From positions 124,001-188,000 of the forward strand of contig NZ_JAMXBF010000005.1 in the NCBI RefSeq assembly GCF_023823685.1: 64,000 nucleotides of DNA, written 5' to 3'. The position numbers were made by a program, and so were the translations under genes. Below the pieces are notes generated by a model that worked only from the letters and a program-made list of their open reading frames with translations, did not search any database and had not been told where the DNA came from. Source of the DNA: Pseudomonas subflava (lineage in GTDB: Bacteria; Pseudomonadota; Gammaproteobacteria; Pseudomonadales; Pseudomonadaceae). Below, in pieces: positions 26,858 to 35,169 of the stretch (within the stretch, counting starts at the first letter, position 1; every line of letters begins with the position of its first letter).

Positions 26858-26954
26858 GGTGCCCTCGCCGGAGGCAGTGCACCGCTGAGGGCTCGTTGGT
26901 GGGCTGCCCGCTGTGCGGGCGAGGCCACCCTACTGTAGGGCGAGGCCACCCTAC
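26854..26954. repeat. GTAGGGTG/CACCCTAC repeat cluster
   Basis: GTAGGGTG (26854-26861) to CCACCCTAC (26925-26933) forms one inverted-repeat unit with an inner GCCCGC/GCGGGC hairpin, followed at once by a short unit GTAGGGCGAGGCCACCCTAC (26935-26954). The block GCGAGGCCACCCTAC recurs at 46274-46288. The left end supplies the DUF3703 stop codon. Confidence 0.7.
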
Positions 26955-27015
26955 GAGGCTAGGCCGCCGATTTGGCGGGGCCGCCCGGTAGTGCGGATGG
27001 GGACCGCGTGAGCGT

Positions 27016-27138
27016 TCAGGCCAAGCCCATGCCCCATTTGATGGCGTAGGCGAGGATGCCCACGGCCAGCACGCCGCCCAGCCAGAGGGCGGCGAACCAG
27101 GCCAGGCGCCGGGCCAGTGGTGGTTTGCTCTGATTCAT
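27016..27138 (-). CDS. DUF2474 small subunit of the cyanide-insensitive oxidase
   Basis: A 40-residue single-helix protein, MNQSKPPLARRLAWFAALWL followed by GGVLAVGILAYAIKWGMGLA. A basic N-terminus and one membrane span match DUF2474/CydX-like peptides encoded after cydB/cioB. The spacing to cioB is minimal: its ATG comes directly before the cioB stop on the minus strand, with no gap. Such peptides stabilise the bd-type oxidase; the role here is by analogy. Confidence 0.85.
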   Translation of the reverse strand: MNQSKPPLARRLAWFAALWLGGVLAVGILAYAIKWGMGLA

Positions 27139-28143
27139 CTAGTGGTACCCCTCGCCGACGACCACCTTGCCGCGGAACACCCAGTAGCTGTAGGCGGTGT
27201 AGATCAGGATGATCGGCACCATGAACACCACGCCGACCAGGGCGAAGGCCTGGCTGCTGGCCGGCGCCGAGGCCTCCCAGATGCTCACCGACGGCGGGAT
27301 GATGTTCGGCCACAGGCTGATGGCCAGGCCCGTGTAGGAGAGGGCGATCAGCGCCAGGGTGAGGACGAACGGCTGCCAGTCGATCTTCAGCTGCACGGCG
27401 CGGACGATGCCGAGCACGGTCACGGCCACCAGGGTCGGCACCGGGATGAAGTAGAACAGGTTGGGCAGGGTGAACCAGCGCTCGGCGATGGCCGGGTGGG
27501 CCAGCGGCGTCCAGATGCTCACGGCGGCGATGAACAGCAGCAGCACGCAGGTCAGCGGCAGCATCAGCTTGTACATCTTGTGGCGCAGCTTGCCCTCGGT
27601 CTTCATCAGCAACCAGGCGCAGCCGAGCATGGCGTAGCCGGCCACCAGGCCGGCGCCGCAGAACAGCGGGAAGGGCGCCAGCCAGTCGAAGGCGCCGCCG
27701 ACGAACTGGCGGTTCTCCACCTTCAGGCCCTCGATGAAGGCGCCCAGCACCACGCCCTGGGCGAAGGTCGCGACGATCGAGCCGCCGATGAACGCGGCGT
27801 CCCACACATAGCGGGTGCGCTTGGCCTTGAAGCGGAACTCGAAGGCGACGCCGCGGAAGATCAGCGCGATCAGCATGATCACCAGCGGCAGGTACAGCGC
27901 CGTCAGCACCACCGAATAGGCCAGCGGGAAGGCGGCGAACAGGCCGGCGCCGCCGAGCACCAGCCAGGTCTCGTTGCCGTCCCAGATCGGCGCCACGGTG
28001 TTCATCATGGCGTCGCGCTCGTCCTTGTCGCGGAAGAACGGGTAGAGGATGCCGATGCCCAGATCGAAGCCGTCCATCACCACGTACATGAAGATGCCGA
28101 AGGCGATCACCCCGGCCCAGATCAGCGGAAGGTCGAGGGTCAC
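27139..28143 (-). CDS. cioB: Cytochrome bd-type quinol oxidase subunit II (CioB/CydB)
   Basis: A 334-residue eight- to nine-helix membrane protein: LPLIWAGVIAFGIFMYVVMDGFDLGIGILYPFF is the first span with the family's MDGFDLGIG motif. Then come VAPIWDGNETWLVLGGAGLF and IFRGVAFEFR, all diagnostic for CydB. I start at the GTG (28143) that overlaps the cioA stop, with CAGGAG upstream; the listed longer reading frame starts far inside cioA and is not real. Together with CioA it oxidises quinol and reduces oxygen to water, insensitive to cyanide in the Cio subfamily. Confidence 0.95.
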   Translation of the reverse strand: MTLDLPLIWAGVIAFGIFMYVVMDGFDLGIGILYPFFRDKDERDAMMNTVAPIWDGNETWLVLGGAGLFAAFPLAYSVVLTALYLPLVIMLIALIFRGVAFEFRFKAKRTRYVWDAAFIGGSIVATFAQGVVLGAFIEGLKVENRQFVGGAFDWLAPFPLFCGAGLVAGYAMLGCAWLLMKTEGKLRHKMYKLMLPLTCVLLLFIAAVSIWTPLAHPAIAERWFTLPNLFYFIPVPTLVAVTVLGIVRAVQLKIDWQPFVLTLALIALSYTGLAISLWPNIIPPSVSIWEASAPASSQAFALVGVVFMVPIILIYTAYSYWVFRGKVVVGEGYH

Positions 28144-29579
28144 GGGCGCTTCTCCTGTTCGACGTCGACTTCGCCGTCCACGCTCTCGGCGGCGGCCGAC
28201 AGCGGCCGCGCCGGCGTGCGGCTGTGGCCCGGGCCGCCCTGTTCGGCGATCTGGGCGGTGAGCAGGCCCAGCACCGGGCCCTTGCGCATCATGCGCAGCA
28301 GGTAGGTGATGCCGACGCCGAACACGGCAAAGTACACCACCACGAAGATCGTCAGCGAAACGCCCATCTGCGTGGCGCTGTGGTTGGAGACCGCGTCCGA
28401 GGTACGCAGCAGGCCGTAGATCACCCAGGGCTGGCGGCCCACTTCGGTGGTCACCCAGCCGGCCAGCAGGGCGATGATGCCGCTCGGCCCCATCAGCAGC
28501 ATCAGGCGCTGGAAGCCCTTGGCCTCGTAGACCTTGCCGCCGCGCCGCAGCCACAGGCCGAGCACGCCGCAGAGGATCATCAGCAGGCCCAGGCCGACCA
28601 TCACGCGGAAGCTCCAGAACACGATCAGCGCATTCGGCCGGTCCTGCGGCGCCCACTCCTTGAGGCCCTTGATCTCGCCATCGAGGTCATGGGTGAGGAT
28701 CAGGCTGGCCAGGCGCGGGATGCCGATGGCGTAGTGGGTAGTCTCTTCCTGCATGTCGGGGATGCCGAACAGCAGCAGCGGCACGCCCTTCTCGGTCTCC
28801 CAGTGGCCCTCCATCGCCGCCACCTTGGCCGGCTGGTACTTGAGGGTGTTGAGGCCGTGGAAGTCGCCGATCAGCGCCTGGATCGGCGCGACGATCAGCG
28901 CCATCCACAGGGCCATGGAGAACATCATGCGGGTGGCCGGGTCGCGCTTGCCCTTGAGCAGGTGCCAGGCCGCGGTGCCGCCGACCACGAAGGCGGTGCT
29001 GAGGAAGGCCGCCACCGCCATGTGCGCCAGGCGATAGGGGAAGGACGGGTTGAACACGATGTCCCACCAGGAATCCGGGGTGAACACCCCGTCCACCAGG
29101 CTGAAGCCCTGCGGCGTGTGCATCCAGCTGTTCGAGGAGAGGATCCAGAAGGTCGAGATCAGCGTGCCGATGGCCACCATCAGGGTGGCGAAGAAGTGCA
29201 GACCGCGGCCGACCTTGTTCAGGCCGAACAGCATGATCCCCAGGAAGCCCGCCTCGAGGAAGAACGCCGTGAGCACCTCGTAGGTCAGCAGCGGACCCAT
29301 GATGCTGCCGGCCGCCGTGGACAGCTGGCTCCAGTTGGTGCCGAACTGGTAGCTCATCACCACGCCGGAGACCACGCCCATGCCGAAGGTCACGGCGAAG
29401 ATCTGCAGCCAGAAACGGTAGAGGTCGTAATAGACCTCCTTGTCGGTCTTCAGCCACAGGCCCTCGAGCACCGCCAGGTAGCTGGCCAGGCCGATGCTGA
29501 TAGCGGGGAAGACGATGTGGAAGGAGACGGTGAAGGCGAACTGGATTCGCGCCAGTTCCAATGCATCCAGGCCGAACAT
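28140..29579 (-). CDS. cioA: Cytochrome bd-type quinol oxidase subunit I (CioA/CydA)
   Basis: A 479-residue haem-bearing subunit. The start ATG (29579, MFGLDALELARIQFAF) has GGAG at good spacing. Conserved features include the haem-ligand His near residue 19 in the first span (VSFHIVFPAISIG), GMGVVSGVVMSYQFGTNW, and the Q-loop region GDFHGLNTLKYQPAKVAAMEGHW (in parts), with QPAKxAAMEG intact. The Q-loop is short, as in CioA rather than E. coli CydA. The last visible helix is VYFAVFGVGITYLLRMM. An Anr-like box lies just upstream of the gene. Confidence 0.95.
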   Translation of the reverse strand: MFGLDALELARIQFAFTVSFHIVFPAISIGLASYLAVLEGLWLKTDKEVYYDLYRFWLQIFAVTFGMGVVSGVVMSYQFGTNWSQLSTAAGSIMGPLLTYEVLTAFFLEAGFLGIMLFGLNKVGRGLHFFATLMVAIGTLISTFWILSSNSWMHTPQGFSLVDGVFTPDSWWDIVFNPSFPYRLAHMAVAAFLSTAFVVGGTAAWHLLKGKRDPATRMMFSMALWMALIVAPIQALIGDFHGLNTLKYQPAKVAAMEGHWETEKGVPLLLFGIPDMQEETTHYAIGIPRLASLILTHDLDGEIKGLKEWAPQDRPNALIVFWSFRVMVGLGLLMILCGVLGLWLRRGGKVYEAKGFQRLMLLMGPSGIIALLAGWVTTEVGRQPWVIYGLLRTSDAVSNHSATQMGVSLTIFVVVYFAVFGVGITYLLRMMRKGPVLGLLTAQIAEQGGPGHSRTPARPLSAAAESVDGEVDVEQEKRP

Positions 29580-29597
29580 GAGAGGCCACTCCGGAAA

Positions 29598-29611
29598 TTG
29601 ATCTGGGTCAA
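29598..29611. promoter_or_regulatory. Anr/FNR-like box next to cioA start
   Basis: TTGATCTGGGTCAA matches the dyad TTGAT-N4-ATCAA at nine of ten fixed positions. Its centre is about 25 bases upstream of the cioA ATG, too near for activation of cioA and fitting repression, which Anr exerts on cioAB in P. aeruginosa. It could alternatively act on the divergent sigma-factor gene. Confidence 0.72.
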
Positions 29612-29682
29612 TATTCCGCTCTCCGCCGCTGCGCTCGTAGCTGGCGGATTGTCGCATCGGGCAGAATGTCGCAGGTCTGGTG

Positions 29683-29701
29683 GCAATTGAAAGTCATTAT
29701 C
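29683..29701. promoter_or_regulatory. Fur box upstream of the FecI-type sigma gene
   Basis: GCAATTGAAAGTCATTATC matches the 19-base Fur consensus GATAATGATAATCATTATC at 14 positions, including the whole right half TCATTATC. It lies about 45-65 bases before the sigma-factor start, so iron should repress the surface-signalling operon. Confidence 0.78.
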
Positions 29702-29746
29702 AGTTGATATATTTTCGCGGCTTTCCCGCCAGCCCGCGCCGCCACC

Positions 29747-30253
29747 TTGTCCTCGCCTTCCGATCCCCGCTCTGCCGACGGTCAGTTCGAGAGCCATTCC
29801 GCCGAACTGCTGCGTTTCCTCACGCGGCGGGTCAAGTGTGCGGAACTGGCGGCCGACCTGCGCCAGGAAACCTGGCTGCGCTTTCGCCGGCGCGAGTCGG
29901 GCGAGGAGATCGGCAACCTGCGCGCCTTCCTCTACCGCATCGCCCGCAACCTGATCATCGACCACCATCGCCAGCAGGAGGCGCGGCCGGTCGAGGAAGA
30001 GATTTCCCCCGAGCTGGTCAGCACCCAGCCCGGCCCCGAGCGCGCCGCCAGCGACGCCGAACGCCTCGAGCAGCTGCAGCGCGTGGTCCAGGCCCTGCCG
30101 CCGCACTTGCGCCAGGCGTTGCTGTGGAATCGCTTGGATGGCATGACCCAGCGCGAGATCGGCCAGCGCCTGGGTGTCTCGGAAAGCATGGCCGGACGCT
30201 ATATCCTCAAGGCCCTCGAACACTGTCAGCAGCAGATGGATTCTTCTTCGTGA
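29747..30253 (+). CDS. FecI-type ECF sigma factor
   Basis: A 168-residue sigma-70 family protein of the iron-starvation group. Region 2 is LLRFLTRRVKCAELAADLRQETWLRF (in parts) with NLRAFLYRIARNLIIDHHR; region 4 is LEQLQRVVQALPPHLRQALLWNRLDGMTQREIGQRLGVSESMAGRYILKALEHCQ, cited in segments. The start is a TTG at 29747 and no ATG in frame offers an alternative near it. Overlaps the anti-sigma gene by four bases (GTGA). Probably directs RNA polymerase to the receptor gene downstream, in response to a siderophore. Confidence 0.9.
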   Translation: MSSPSDPRSADGQFESHSAELLRFLTRRVKCAELAADLRQETWLRFRRRESGEEIGNLRAFLYRIARNLIIDHHRQQEARPVEEEISPELVSTQPGPERAASDAERLEQLQRVVQALPPHLRQALLWNRLDGMTQREIGQRLGVSESMAGRYILKALEHCQQQMDSSS

Positions 30254-31176
30254 CCCACCCCGCGCTTCTCGCCCAGGCCCGCGAATGGCAGGTGCTCCTG
30301 CATTCCGGGCGCGCCACCGAGGCCGACCGCGCCGCCGCGGACGCCTGGCGCCGTGCCGCGCCCGAGCACGACCGGGCGTTGCGCGAGGTGGAGGGGCTAT
30401 GGGCGCTGCTCGGGCAGATCGAGCGCCCGGCGCAGCCGCCATCGGTGCGGGTGGTGCGGCGACCGCTGCGCTGGGCGGTCCCGCTGGCCAGCGCGGCGGC
30501 GGTGCTGCTCGCGTTGTGGCTGCCGCGCGGCACCTGGGTCGGCCTGTATGCCGACATCAGCACCGGACCGGGCGAGGTGCGCGAGCTGCGCCTGGAGGAC
30601 GGCTCGCTGCTCACCCTCAACGGCGATTCGGCGCTGGACTGGCAGTTCGTCGACGGTCGCCGCGAAATCCGGCTGTACCGCGGCGAGGCGGATTTCCAGG
30701 TGGCTCACGACCCACGGCGGCCCTTCACGGTCAGCGCCGGCGAGGCGCATATCCGCGTCACCGGCACCCGTTTCGATGTACGCCTGGACCCCGAGGGCGC
30801 CGACCTGGCGGTGAGTGGAGGGCGGGTGCTGGCCTCCAGCGAGGGCCGCGAGCCGCTGCCGGTGGTGGCCGGCCAGCAGGTGCAGTGGCGCGGCGGCGAG
30901 CTGCAGGCACCGCAGGTGCTGGACGCCCGCCAGCGACTGGCCTGGCAACGCGGCAAGCTGGTGTTCCGCGACCGGCCGCTGGCCCAGGTGTTCGCCGAGC
31001 TGGAGCGCAGCCAGGGCGCGCGTGTGCTGTTCGTCGACGACGCGGCGCGCGCCCTGCAGGTGACCGGCGTGTTCGCCCTCGACGATCCGCAGGCGGTGCT
31101 GCGCGCCGTCGAAAGCACCCTGCCGGTGCGCCTGGTCCGCCTGCCGGGGCTGATCCTGGTCGCCTCGCGCGGCTGA
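30250..31176 (+). CDS. FecR-type anti-sigma/signal transducer
   Basis: A 308-residue inner-membrane protein that starts at GTG overlapping the sigma gene. The N-terminal cytoplasmic domain (about 1-80, LLAQAREWQVLLHSGRATEADRAAADAW) is followed by one membrane span WAVPLASAAAVLLALWLP (about 77-94). The periplasmic FecR domain has the family's GEVRELRLEDGSLLTLNGDSAL and FDVRLDPEGADLAVSGGRV. The C-terminal region (ARQRLAWQRGKLVFRDRPLAQVFAELER) belongs to the STN-interacting part. Receives the signal from the receptor's N-terminal domain and controls the sigma factor. Confidence 0.92.
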   Translation: MTHPALLAQAREWQVLLHSGRATEADRAAADAWRRAAPEHDRALREVEGLWALLGQIERPAQPPSVRVVRRPLRWAVPLASAAAVLLALWLPRGTWVGLYADISTGPGEVRELRLEDGSLLTLNGDSALDWQFVDGRREIRLYRGEADFQVAHDPRRPFTVSAGEAHIRVTGTRFDVRLDPEGADLAVSGGRVLASSEGREPLPVVAGQQVQWRGGELQAPQVLDARQRLAWQRGKLVFRDRPLAQVFAELERSQGARVLFVDDAARALQVTGVFALDDPQAVLRAVESTLPVRLVRLPGLILVASRG

Positions 31177-31200
31177 AACACGCGTCACCAGAGGCCTGAT

Positions 31201-31230
31201 CGGCACCGCGAAAATATTTTCGCGGTGCCG
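31201..31230. promoter_or_regulatory. 30-bp perfect palindrome between fecR-type and receptor genes
   Basis: CGGCACCGCGAAAAT is followed directly by its reverse complement. The core GAAAAT resembles the -35 element of FecI-type promoters, and ATATTTTCGCGG also occurs at 29706-29717 before the sigma gene. It could be an operator/promoter, or a terminator of the fecIR unit, though no T tail follows. Confidence 0.6.
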
Positions 31231-31307
31231 GTTCAGAACGCCGCGGCGCTTTCGTCTTCTGTGCTGCAAATGCGACTTCTTCGCATGAAACAGCCAAGGA
31301 CATCAGC

Positions 31308-33695
31308 ATGCGGTCGACCCCCTTCCTCGCGGCGCTAGCCGTTCTCCCCCTGGCCATCGCCGCCGCCAACGCCCAGGCCGTCGAGCTCGACGTGCCGGCC
31401 CAGCGCCTCGATGCGGCGCTTACCGATTTCGCCGAGCAGGCCGACGTGCGCCTGCTCTACGACGCCGGCCTGACCCGCGGCAGCGGCGTGGCGCCAGCGC
31501 TTCAAGGTGATTATTCGGTGGCCGACGGCCTGCAGCGCCTGCTGGAGGGCAGCGGTTTGACCTTCCAGACCGGCGCCGACGGCACCGTCACCCTGGTGCC
31601 GCTGCCCGAGCAGGGCGCCCTGGAGCTGGGTTCGACCACCATCAGCGGGCTCGCCGACGGCCGCGCCGACCTGCCGGCCGAGTACGCCGGCGGGCAGACC
31701 GCCCGCGGCGCCAATATCGGCGTGCTGGGCAACCAGGACATGCAGGACGTGCCCTTCGCCTTCTCCAGCTACACCTCCGATTTGATCGAGACCCGCCAGG
31801 CGCAGACTCTGGCCGAGGTGCTGGCCAGCGACCCGGGCGTGCGCCAGTCGTTCGGCTTCGGCAACTTCTCCCAGGTGTTCGTGGTGCGCGGCTTCCAGCT
31901 GTTCAGCGACGACATCGCCTTCAACGGCCTGTACGGCGTGCTGCCGCGGCAGATCATCTCCACCGAATCGGTCGAGCGGGTCGAGGTGTTCAAGGGTGCC
32001 AACGCCTTCGTCAACGGCGTGTCGCCGTCCGGCAGCGGGGTCGGCGGCGCGATCAACGTGGTCTCCAAGCGTGCCGAGGACACCCCCACGCGCAGCGCCA
32101 CCCTGGATTACGCCAGCGACAGCCGGGTGGGCGGGCACCTCGACCTGGGCCAGCGCTTCGGCGAGGACAACCGCTTCGGCGCGCGGGTGAACCTGGCCCA
32201 GCGCGAGGGCGAGACCGCGGTGGACGACGAGCACTCGCGCTTCAGCCTGGCCACCCTCGGCCTGGACTACCGCGGCGACCGGCTGCGCCTGGCCGCCGAC
32301 CTCGGCTACCAGAAGCAGCGGGTCAACCAGGGGCGCTCGGTGGTCTACCTCACCACCGCCACCCTCAACGGCAAGACGCCGTCGGCGCCGGATTCGGACC
32401 ACAACTACGCGCAGCCGTGGAGCTGGTCGCAGCTCGAGGACACCTACGGCATGGTCAGCGCCGAGTACGACCTGTCGCCGTCCTGGACCGCCTACCTGAC
32501 CGCCGGCGGCAAGTACACCCGGGAGAACGGCATCTACGCCTCCAACTACGTGTACGGCGCCAATGGCGATGCGCGGATCGGCCGCCTCTATTCGCCGCTG
32601 GACCAGGAGACGCTGAGCGCCGTCACCGGCCTGCGCGGCGAACTGGCGACCGGGCCGGTCAGCCACCGCATCAACCTGGCGGCCAACGGCATCTGGCAGG
32701 AGAAGCGCAACGCCTTCGAATCCACCGCGGCGGGCAGCCGCGGCTTCGGCAACCTGTACGAGGGCCAGCCCGTCGCCGAACCGCCGGCCACCAGCATCGC
32801 TGGCGACATCCACGACCCGGACACCACCGCCAAGGTGCAGAACCGCAGCCTGGCGCTGTCCGACACCCTGGGCTTTCTCGATGACCGGGTGCTGCTGACC
32901 CTCGGCGTGCGCCGCCAGTCCATCGGTGCCGACGCCTGGAGCGCGGCCAGCGGCGTGCGCACCGCCAACTACCAGGAGAGCATCACCACGCCAGCCTACG
33001 GTCTGGTGGTCAAGCCCACCGAGTACCTGTCGTTCTACGCCAACCGCGTCGAGTCCCTGCAGCAGGGCCCGACCGCCCCATCCGCGGCGCTCAACAACGG
33101 CGAGATGTTCGCGCCCTACCGCTCCAAGCAGATCGAGGTGGGCACCAAGCTCGACTGGGGCACCTTCGGCGGCAGCCTCAGCCTGTTCCGCATCGAGCAG
33201 CCGCAGGGCGTGCTCGGCGGCGACGGCTACTACCGGGTGGACGCCGAGCAGCGCAACCGCGGCGTGGAGCTGAGCCTGTTCGGCGAGCCGCTGGACGGCC
33301 TGCGCCTGCTGAGCGGCGCGACCTGGACCGAGGCCGAGCTGCGTGGCACTGCCGGCGGCCGCGACGACGGCAACCAGGCGGTGGGCGTGCCGCAGTTCCA
33401 GTTCAACCTGGGCGCCGACTGGGACGTACCCGGCGTGCCCGGCCTGAGCCTCAACGGCCTGCTGCTGCGCACCGGCGGCCAGTACGTCGACAGCGCCAAC
33501 GAATACAGCATCCCCGCCTGGACCCGCGTCGACCTCGGCGCCCGCTACCGGACGCAGCTGGAAGGCCGCGCGCTGACCTTCAACGCCATGCTGGAAAACG
33601 TCGCCGACGAGGACTACTGGGCCTCGGCCAACGGTGGCTACCTGACCCAGGGCGCGCCGCGCACCCTCAAGGTGTCCGCCACCGTCGATTTCTGA
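31308..33695 (+). CDS. TonB-dependent siderophore receptor with signalling (STN) domain
   Basis: A 795-residue outer-membrane transducer. Signal peptide 1-24 ends ANAQA. The STN domain (about 25-100) contains LDVPAQRLDAALTDFAEQADVRLLYD and gives contact to the FecR-type protein. The plug (about 140-270) has VLASDPGVRQSFGFGNFSQVFVVRGFQ and the RVEVFKGANAFVNGVSPSGSGVGGAINVVSK motif in pieces. The barrel ends in VSATVDF with the terminal Phe needed for Omp assembly. FpvA/FoxA/FiuA-like transducer; the ligand cannot be read from sequence. AAGGAC lies before the ATG. Completes a fecI-fecR-receptor triad. Confidence 0.93.
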   Translation: MRSTPFLAALAVLPLAIAAANAQAVELDVPAQRLDAALTDFAEQADVRLLYDAGLTRGSGVAPALQGDYSVADGLQRLLEGSGLTFQTGADGTVTLVPLPEQGALELGSTTISGLADGRADLPAEYAGGQTARGANIGVLGNQDMQDVPFAFSSYTSDLIETRQAQTLAEVLASDPGVRQSFGFGNFSQVFVVRGFQLFSDDIAFNGLYGVLPRQIISTESVERVEVFKGANAFVNGVSPSGSGVGGAINVVSKRAEDTPTRSATLDYASDSRVGGHLDLGQRFGEDNRFGARVNLAQREGETAVDDEHSRFSLATLGLDYRGDRLRLAADLGYQKQRVNQGRSVVYLTTATLNGKTPSAPDSDHNYAQPWSWSQLEDTYGMVSAEYDLSPSWTAYLTAGGKYTRENGIYASNYVYGANGDARIGRLYSPLDQETLSAVTGLRGELATGPVSHRINLAANGIWQEKRNAFESTAAGSRGFGNLYEGQPVAEPPATSIAGDIHDPDTTAKVQNRSLALSDTLGFLDDRVLLTLGVRRQSIGADAWSAASGVRTANYQESITTPAYGLVVKPTEYLSFYANRVESLQQGPTAPSAALNNGEMFAPYRSKQIEVGTKLDWGTFGGSLSLFRIEQPQGVLGGDGYYRVDAEQRNRGVELSLFGEPLDGLRLLSGATWTEAELRGTAGGRDDGNQAVGVPQFQFNLGADWDVPGVPGLSLNGLLLRTGGQYVDSANEYSIPAWTRVDLGARYRTQLEGRALTFNAMLENVADEDYWASANGGYLTQGAPRTLKVSATVDF

Positions 33696-33712
33696 TCGCG
33701 GGCCGATACGAA

Positions 33713-33736
33713 AAAGGACGCCGCTGGCGCCCTTTG
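33713..33736. terminator. Terminator hairpin between receptor and rlmG genes
   Basis: AAAGG-A-CGCC pairs with GGCG-C-CCTTT around a GCT loop, with one mismatch and A/T-rich flanks. It lies between two convergent genes and could serve both. Confidence 0.6.
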
Positions 33737-33752
33737 CATTTCCCCGGCCGGC

Positions 33753-34877
33753 TTACTTGGTGGCCCTGAGCACCACGAACTTGGGCGTGGCCGCGACCTG
33801 CTCCACGCCGCGGAACAGGCGCTTGAGCTTGGCGTGGTAGCCCAGGTGGCGGTTGCCGACGATCCACAGCTCGCCGCCGGTGACCAGCGCCGCGCGGGCC
33901 TGCTGGAACATGCGCCAGGCGAGGAAGTCGCCGACCACCTGCTGCTGGTGGAAGGGCGGGTTGCACAGCACCAGGTCCAGCGAGTCCTTCGGCTGGTCGG
34001 CCAGGCCGTCGGCGGCGCGGAAGGTCGCCGGGCGCTCGCCCAGCGCCGCGTGCCAGTTCTCCGCGGCCGACTGCACGGCCATGTAGGACTCGTCGACCAA
34101 GGTCAGCTCGGCCTGCGGATTGGCCAGCGCGAAGGCGATGGCCAGCACGCCGTTGCCGCAGCCGAGATCGGCCACCCGCTGGTGGGTCAGCGTCTTCGGC
34201 AGGTGTGGCAGGAAGGCGCGGGTGCCGATGTCCAGGCCCTCGCGGCAGAACACGTTGGCGTGGTTGACCAGCTCCAGGGCCGGTTTGTCGAGCTGGTAGC
34301 GGGTCGGGTAGGGCGAGGTCGGCGCCGGTTTGTCGGCCGGCGTCGCCGTCAGCAGCCGCGCCTTCTTCACCGCCAGCGAGGCCTGCAGCGGGCCGATGTA
34401 GCGCTCCATCAGCTCGCCCGCGCTGCGCGGCAGGTGCTTGATCATGGCGCCGGCGATCACCCGCGCGCCGGGGGCCAGCTGGCCGTGCAGGCGGATCAGC
34501 TGCTCCTCCAGCAGGGCCAGGGTCTTGGGCACGCGAAGCAGTACCCAGTCGAACGGCCCGTCCGGCGTCTCGTTGGCCGGCACGAAGCGCACGCTTTCGG
34601 GCGCCAGGCCGTTGCGCGCCAGGTTCTTCTGCAGGGCGAGAAAGCCCAGGTGTGAGTCGCCACTGCTGGTCACCCGGCAGTGCGGCGCCAGCGAGCAGGC
34701 GAGGGCGCCGAAGCCGTCGTTGAGCAGCAGTACGCGGCTGTCCGCGTTCAGCCCCTGCTCGTGCAGGTGAGCGAGCAGGTACTCGTCGGCCGCATCGAAT
34801 GCCTGCAGCGGTTCGTCGGCCATTTCGGGCTGGCGGATGAGGTCGAGCTGGGCGAAGGCGGTGTCGAGAGTCGGCAT
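33753..34877 (-). CDS. rlmG: 23S rRNA (guanine-1835-N2)-methyltransferase RlmG
   Basis: A 374-residue SAM enzyme with the two-domain RsmC/RlmG layout. The N-terminal domain (MPTLDTAFAQLDLIRQPE) has LNDGFGALACSLA and RVPKTLALLEEQL, as in E. coli RlmG. The catalytic C-terminal half holds the SAM site VADLGCGNGVLAIAFAL (about 229-245), VDESYMAVQSA, and the NPPFHQQQ base-flipping motif (about 299-306). HANVFCREGLDIGTR separates the halves. I prefer ATG 34877 by homology in style; an ATG ten codons earlier (34907) has a better AGGA but a non-conserved tail. Confidence 0.93.
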   Translation of the reverse strand: MPTLDTAFAQLDLIRQPEMADEPLQAFDAADEYLLAHLHEQGLNADSRVLLLNDGFGALACSLAPHCRVTSSGDSHLGFLALQKNLARNGLAPESVRFVPANETPDGPFDWVLLRVPKTLALLEEQLIRLHGQLAPGARVIAGAMIKHLPRSAGELMERYIGPLQASLAVKKARLLTATPADKPAPTSPYPTRYQLDKPALELVNHANVFCREGLDIGTRAFLPHLPKTLTHQRVADLGCGNGVLAIAFALANPQAELTLVDESYMAVQSAAENWHAALGERPATFRAADGLADQPKDSLDLVLCNPPFHQQQVVGDFLAWRMFQQARAALVTGGELWIVGNRHLGYHAKLKRLFRGVEQVAATPKFVVLRATK

Positions 34878-35120
34878 GGCGGCGGGGTAGGTGAGGGACG
34901 CCGGCATTGTCCTAGATGGGCCGGGAAAAGTCTCGAAGTGAGAAGCAGGCGGCTTGTGACTGCCGGGTCCGATCCGGAAAATACGCGGCCACCTGTCACC
35001 GCCGCGGTTCCGCAGCGGGCGGCATGGTCCAACAACAAATCGGATGGCCACGCGACCGACGCGCCGGCAGCGTCCGAACCCCAGGCCCCTCGCGGCCGAA
35101 CACCCCGAAACCCGCCACTC

Positions 35121-35140
35121 GCCCCGCCTTCTTGCGGGGC
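35121..35140 (+). promoter_or_regulatory. Leader hairpin before the DctP-like gene
   Basis: GCCCCGC and GCGGGGC form a 7-bp stem with a 6-base loop 30 bases before the ATG. It may stabilise the 5' end or mark an upstream stop of transcription; no ligand class is evident. The remaining 250 bases to the divergent rlmG gene show nothing else I can assign. Confidence 0.35.
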
Positions 35141-35169
35141 GCCGCTATTGCATTGCCTCAAGGATGTCC

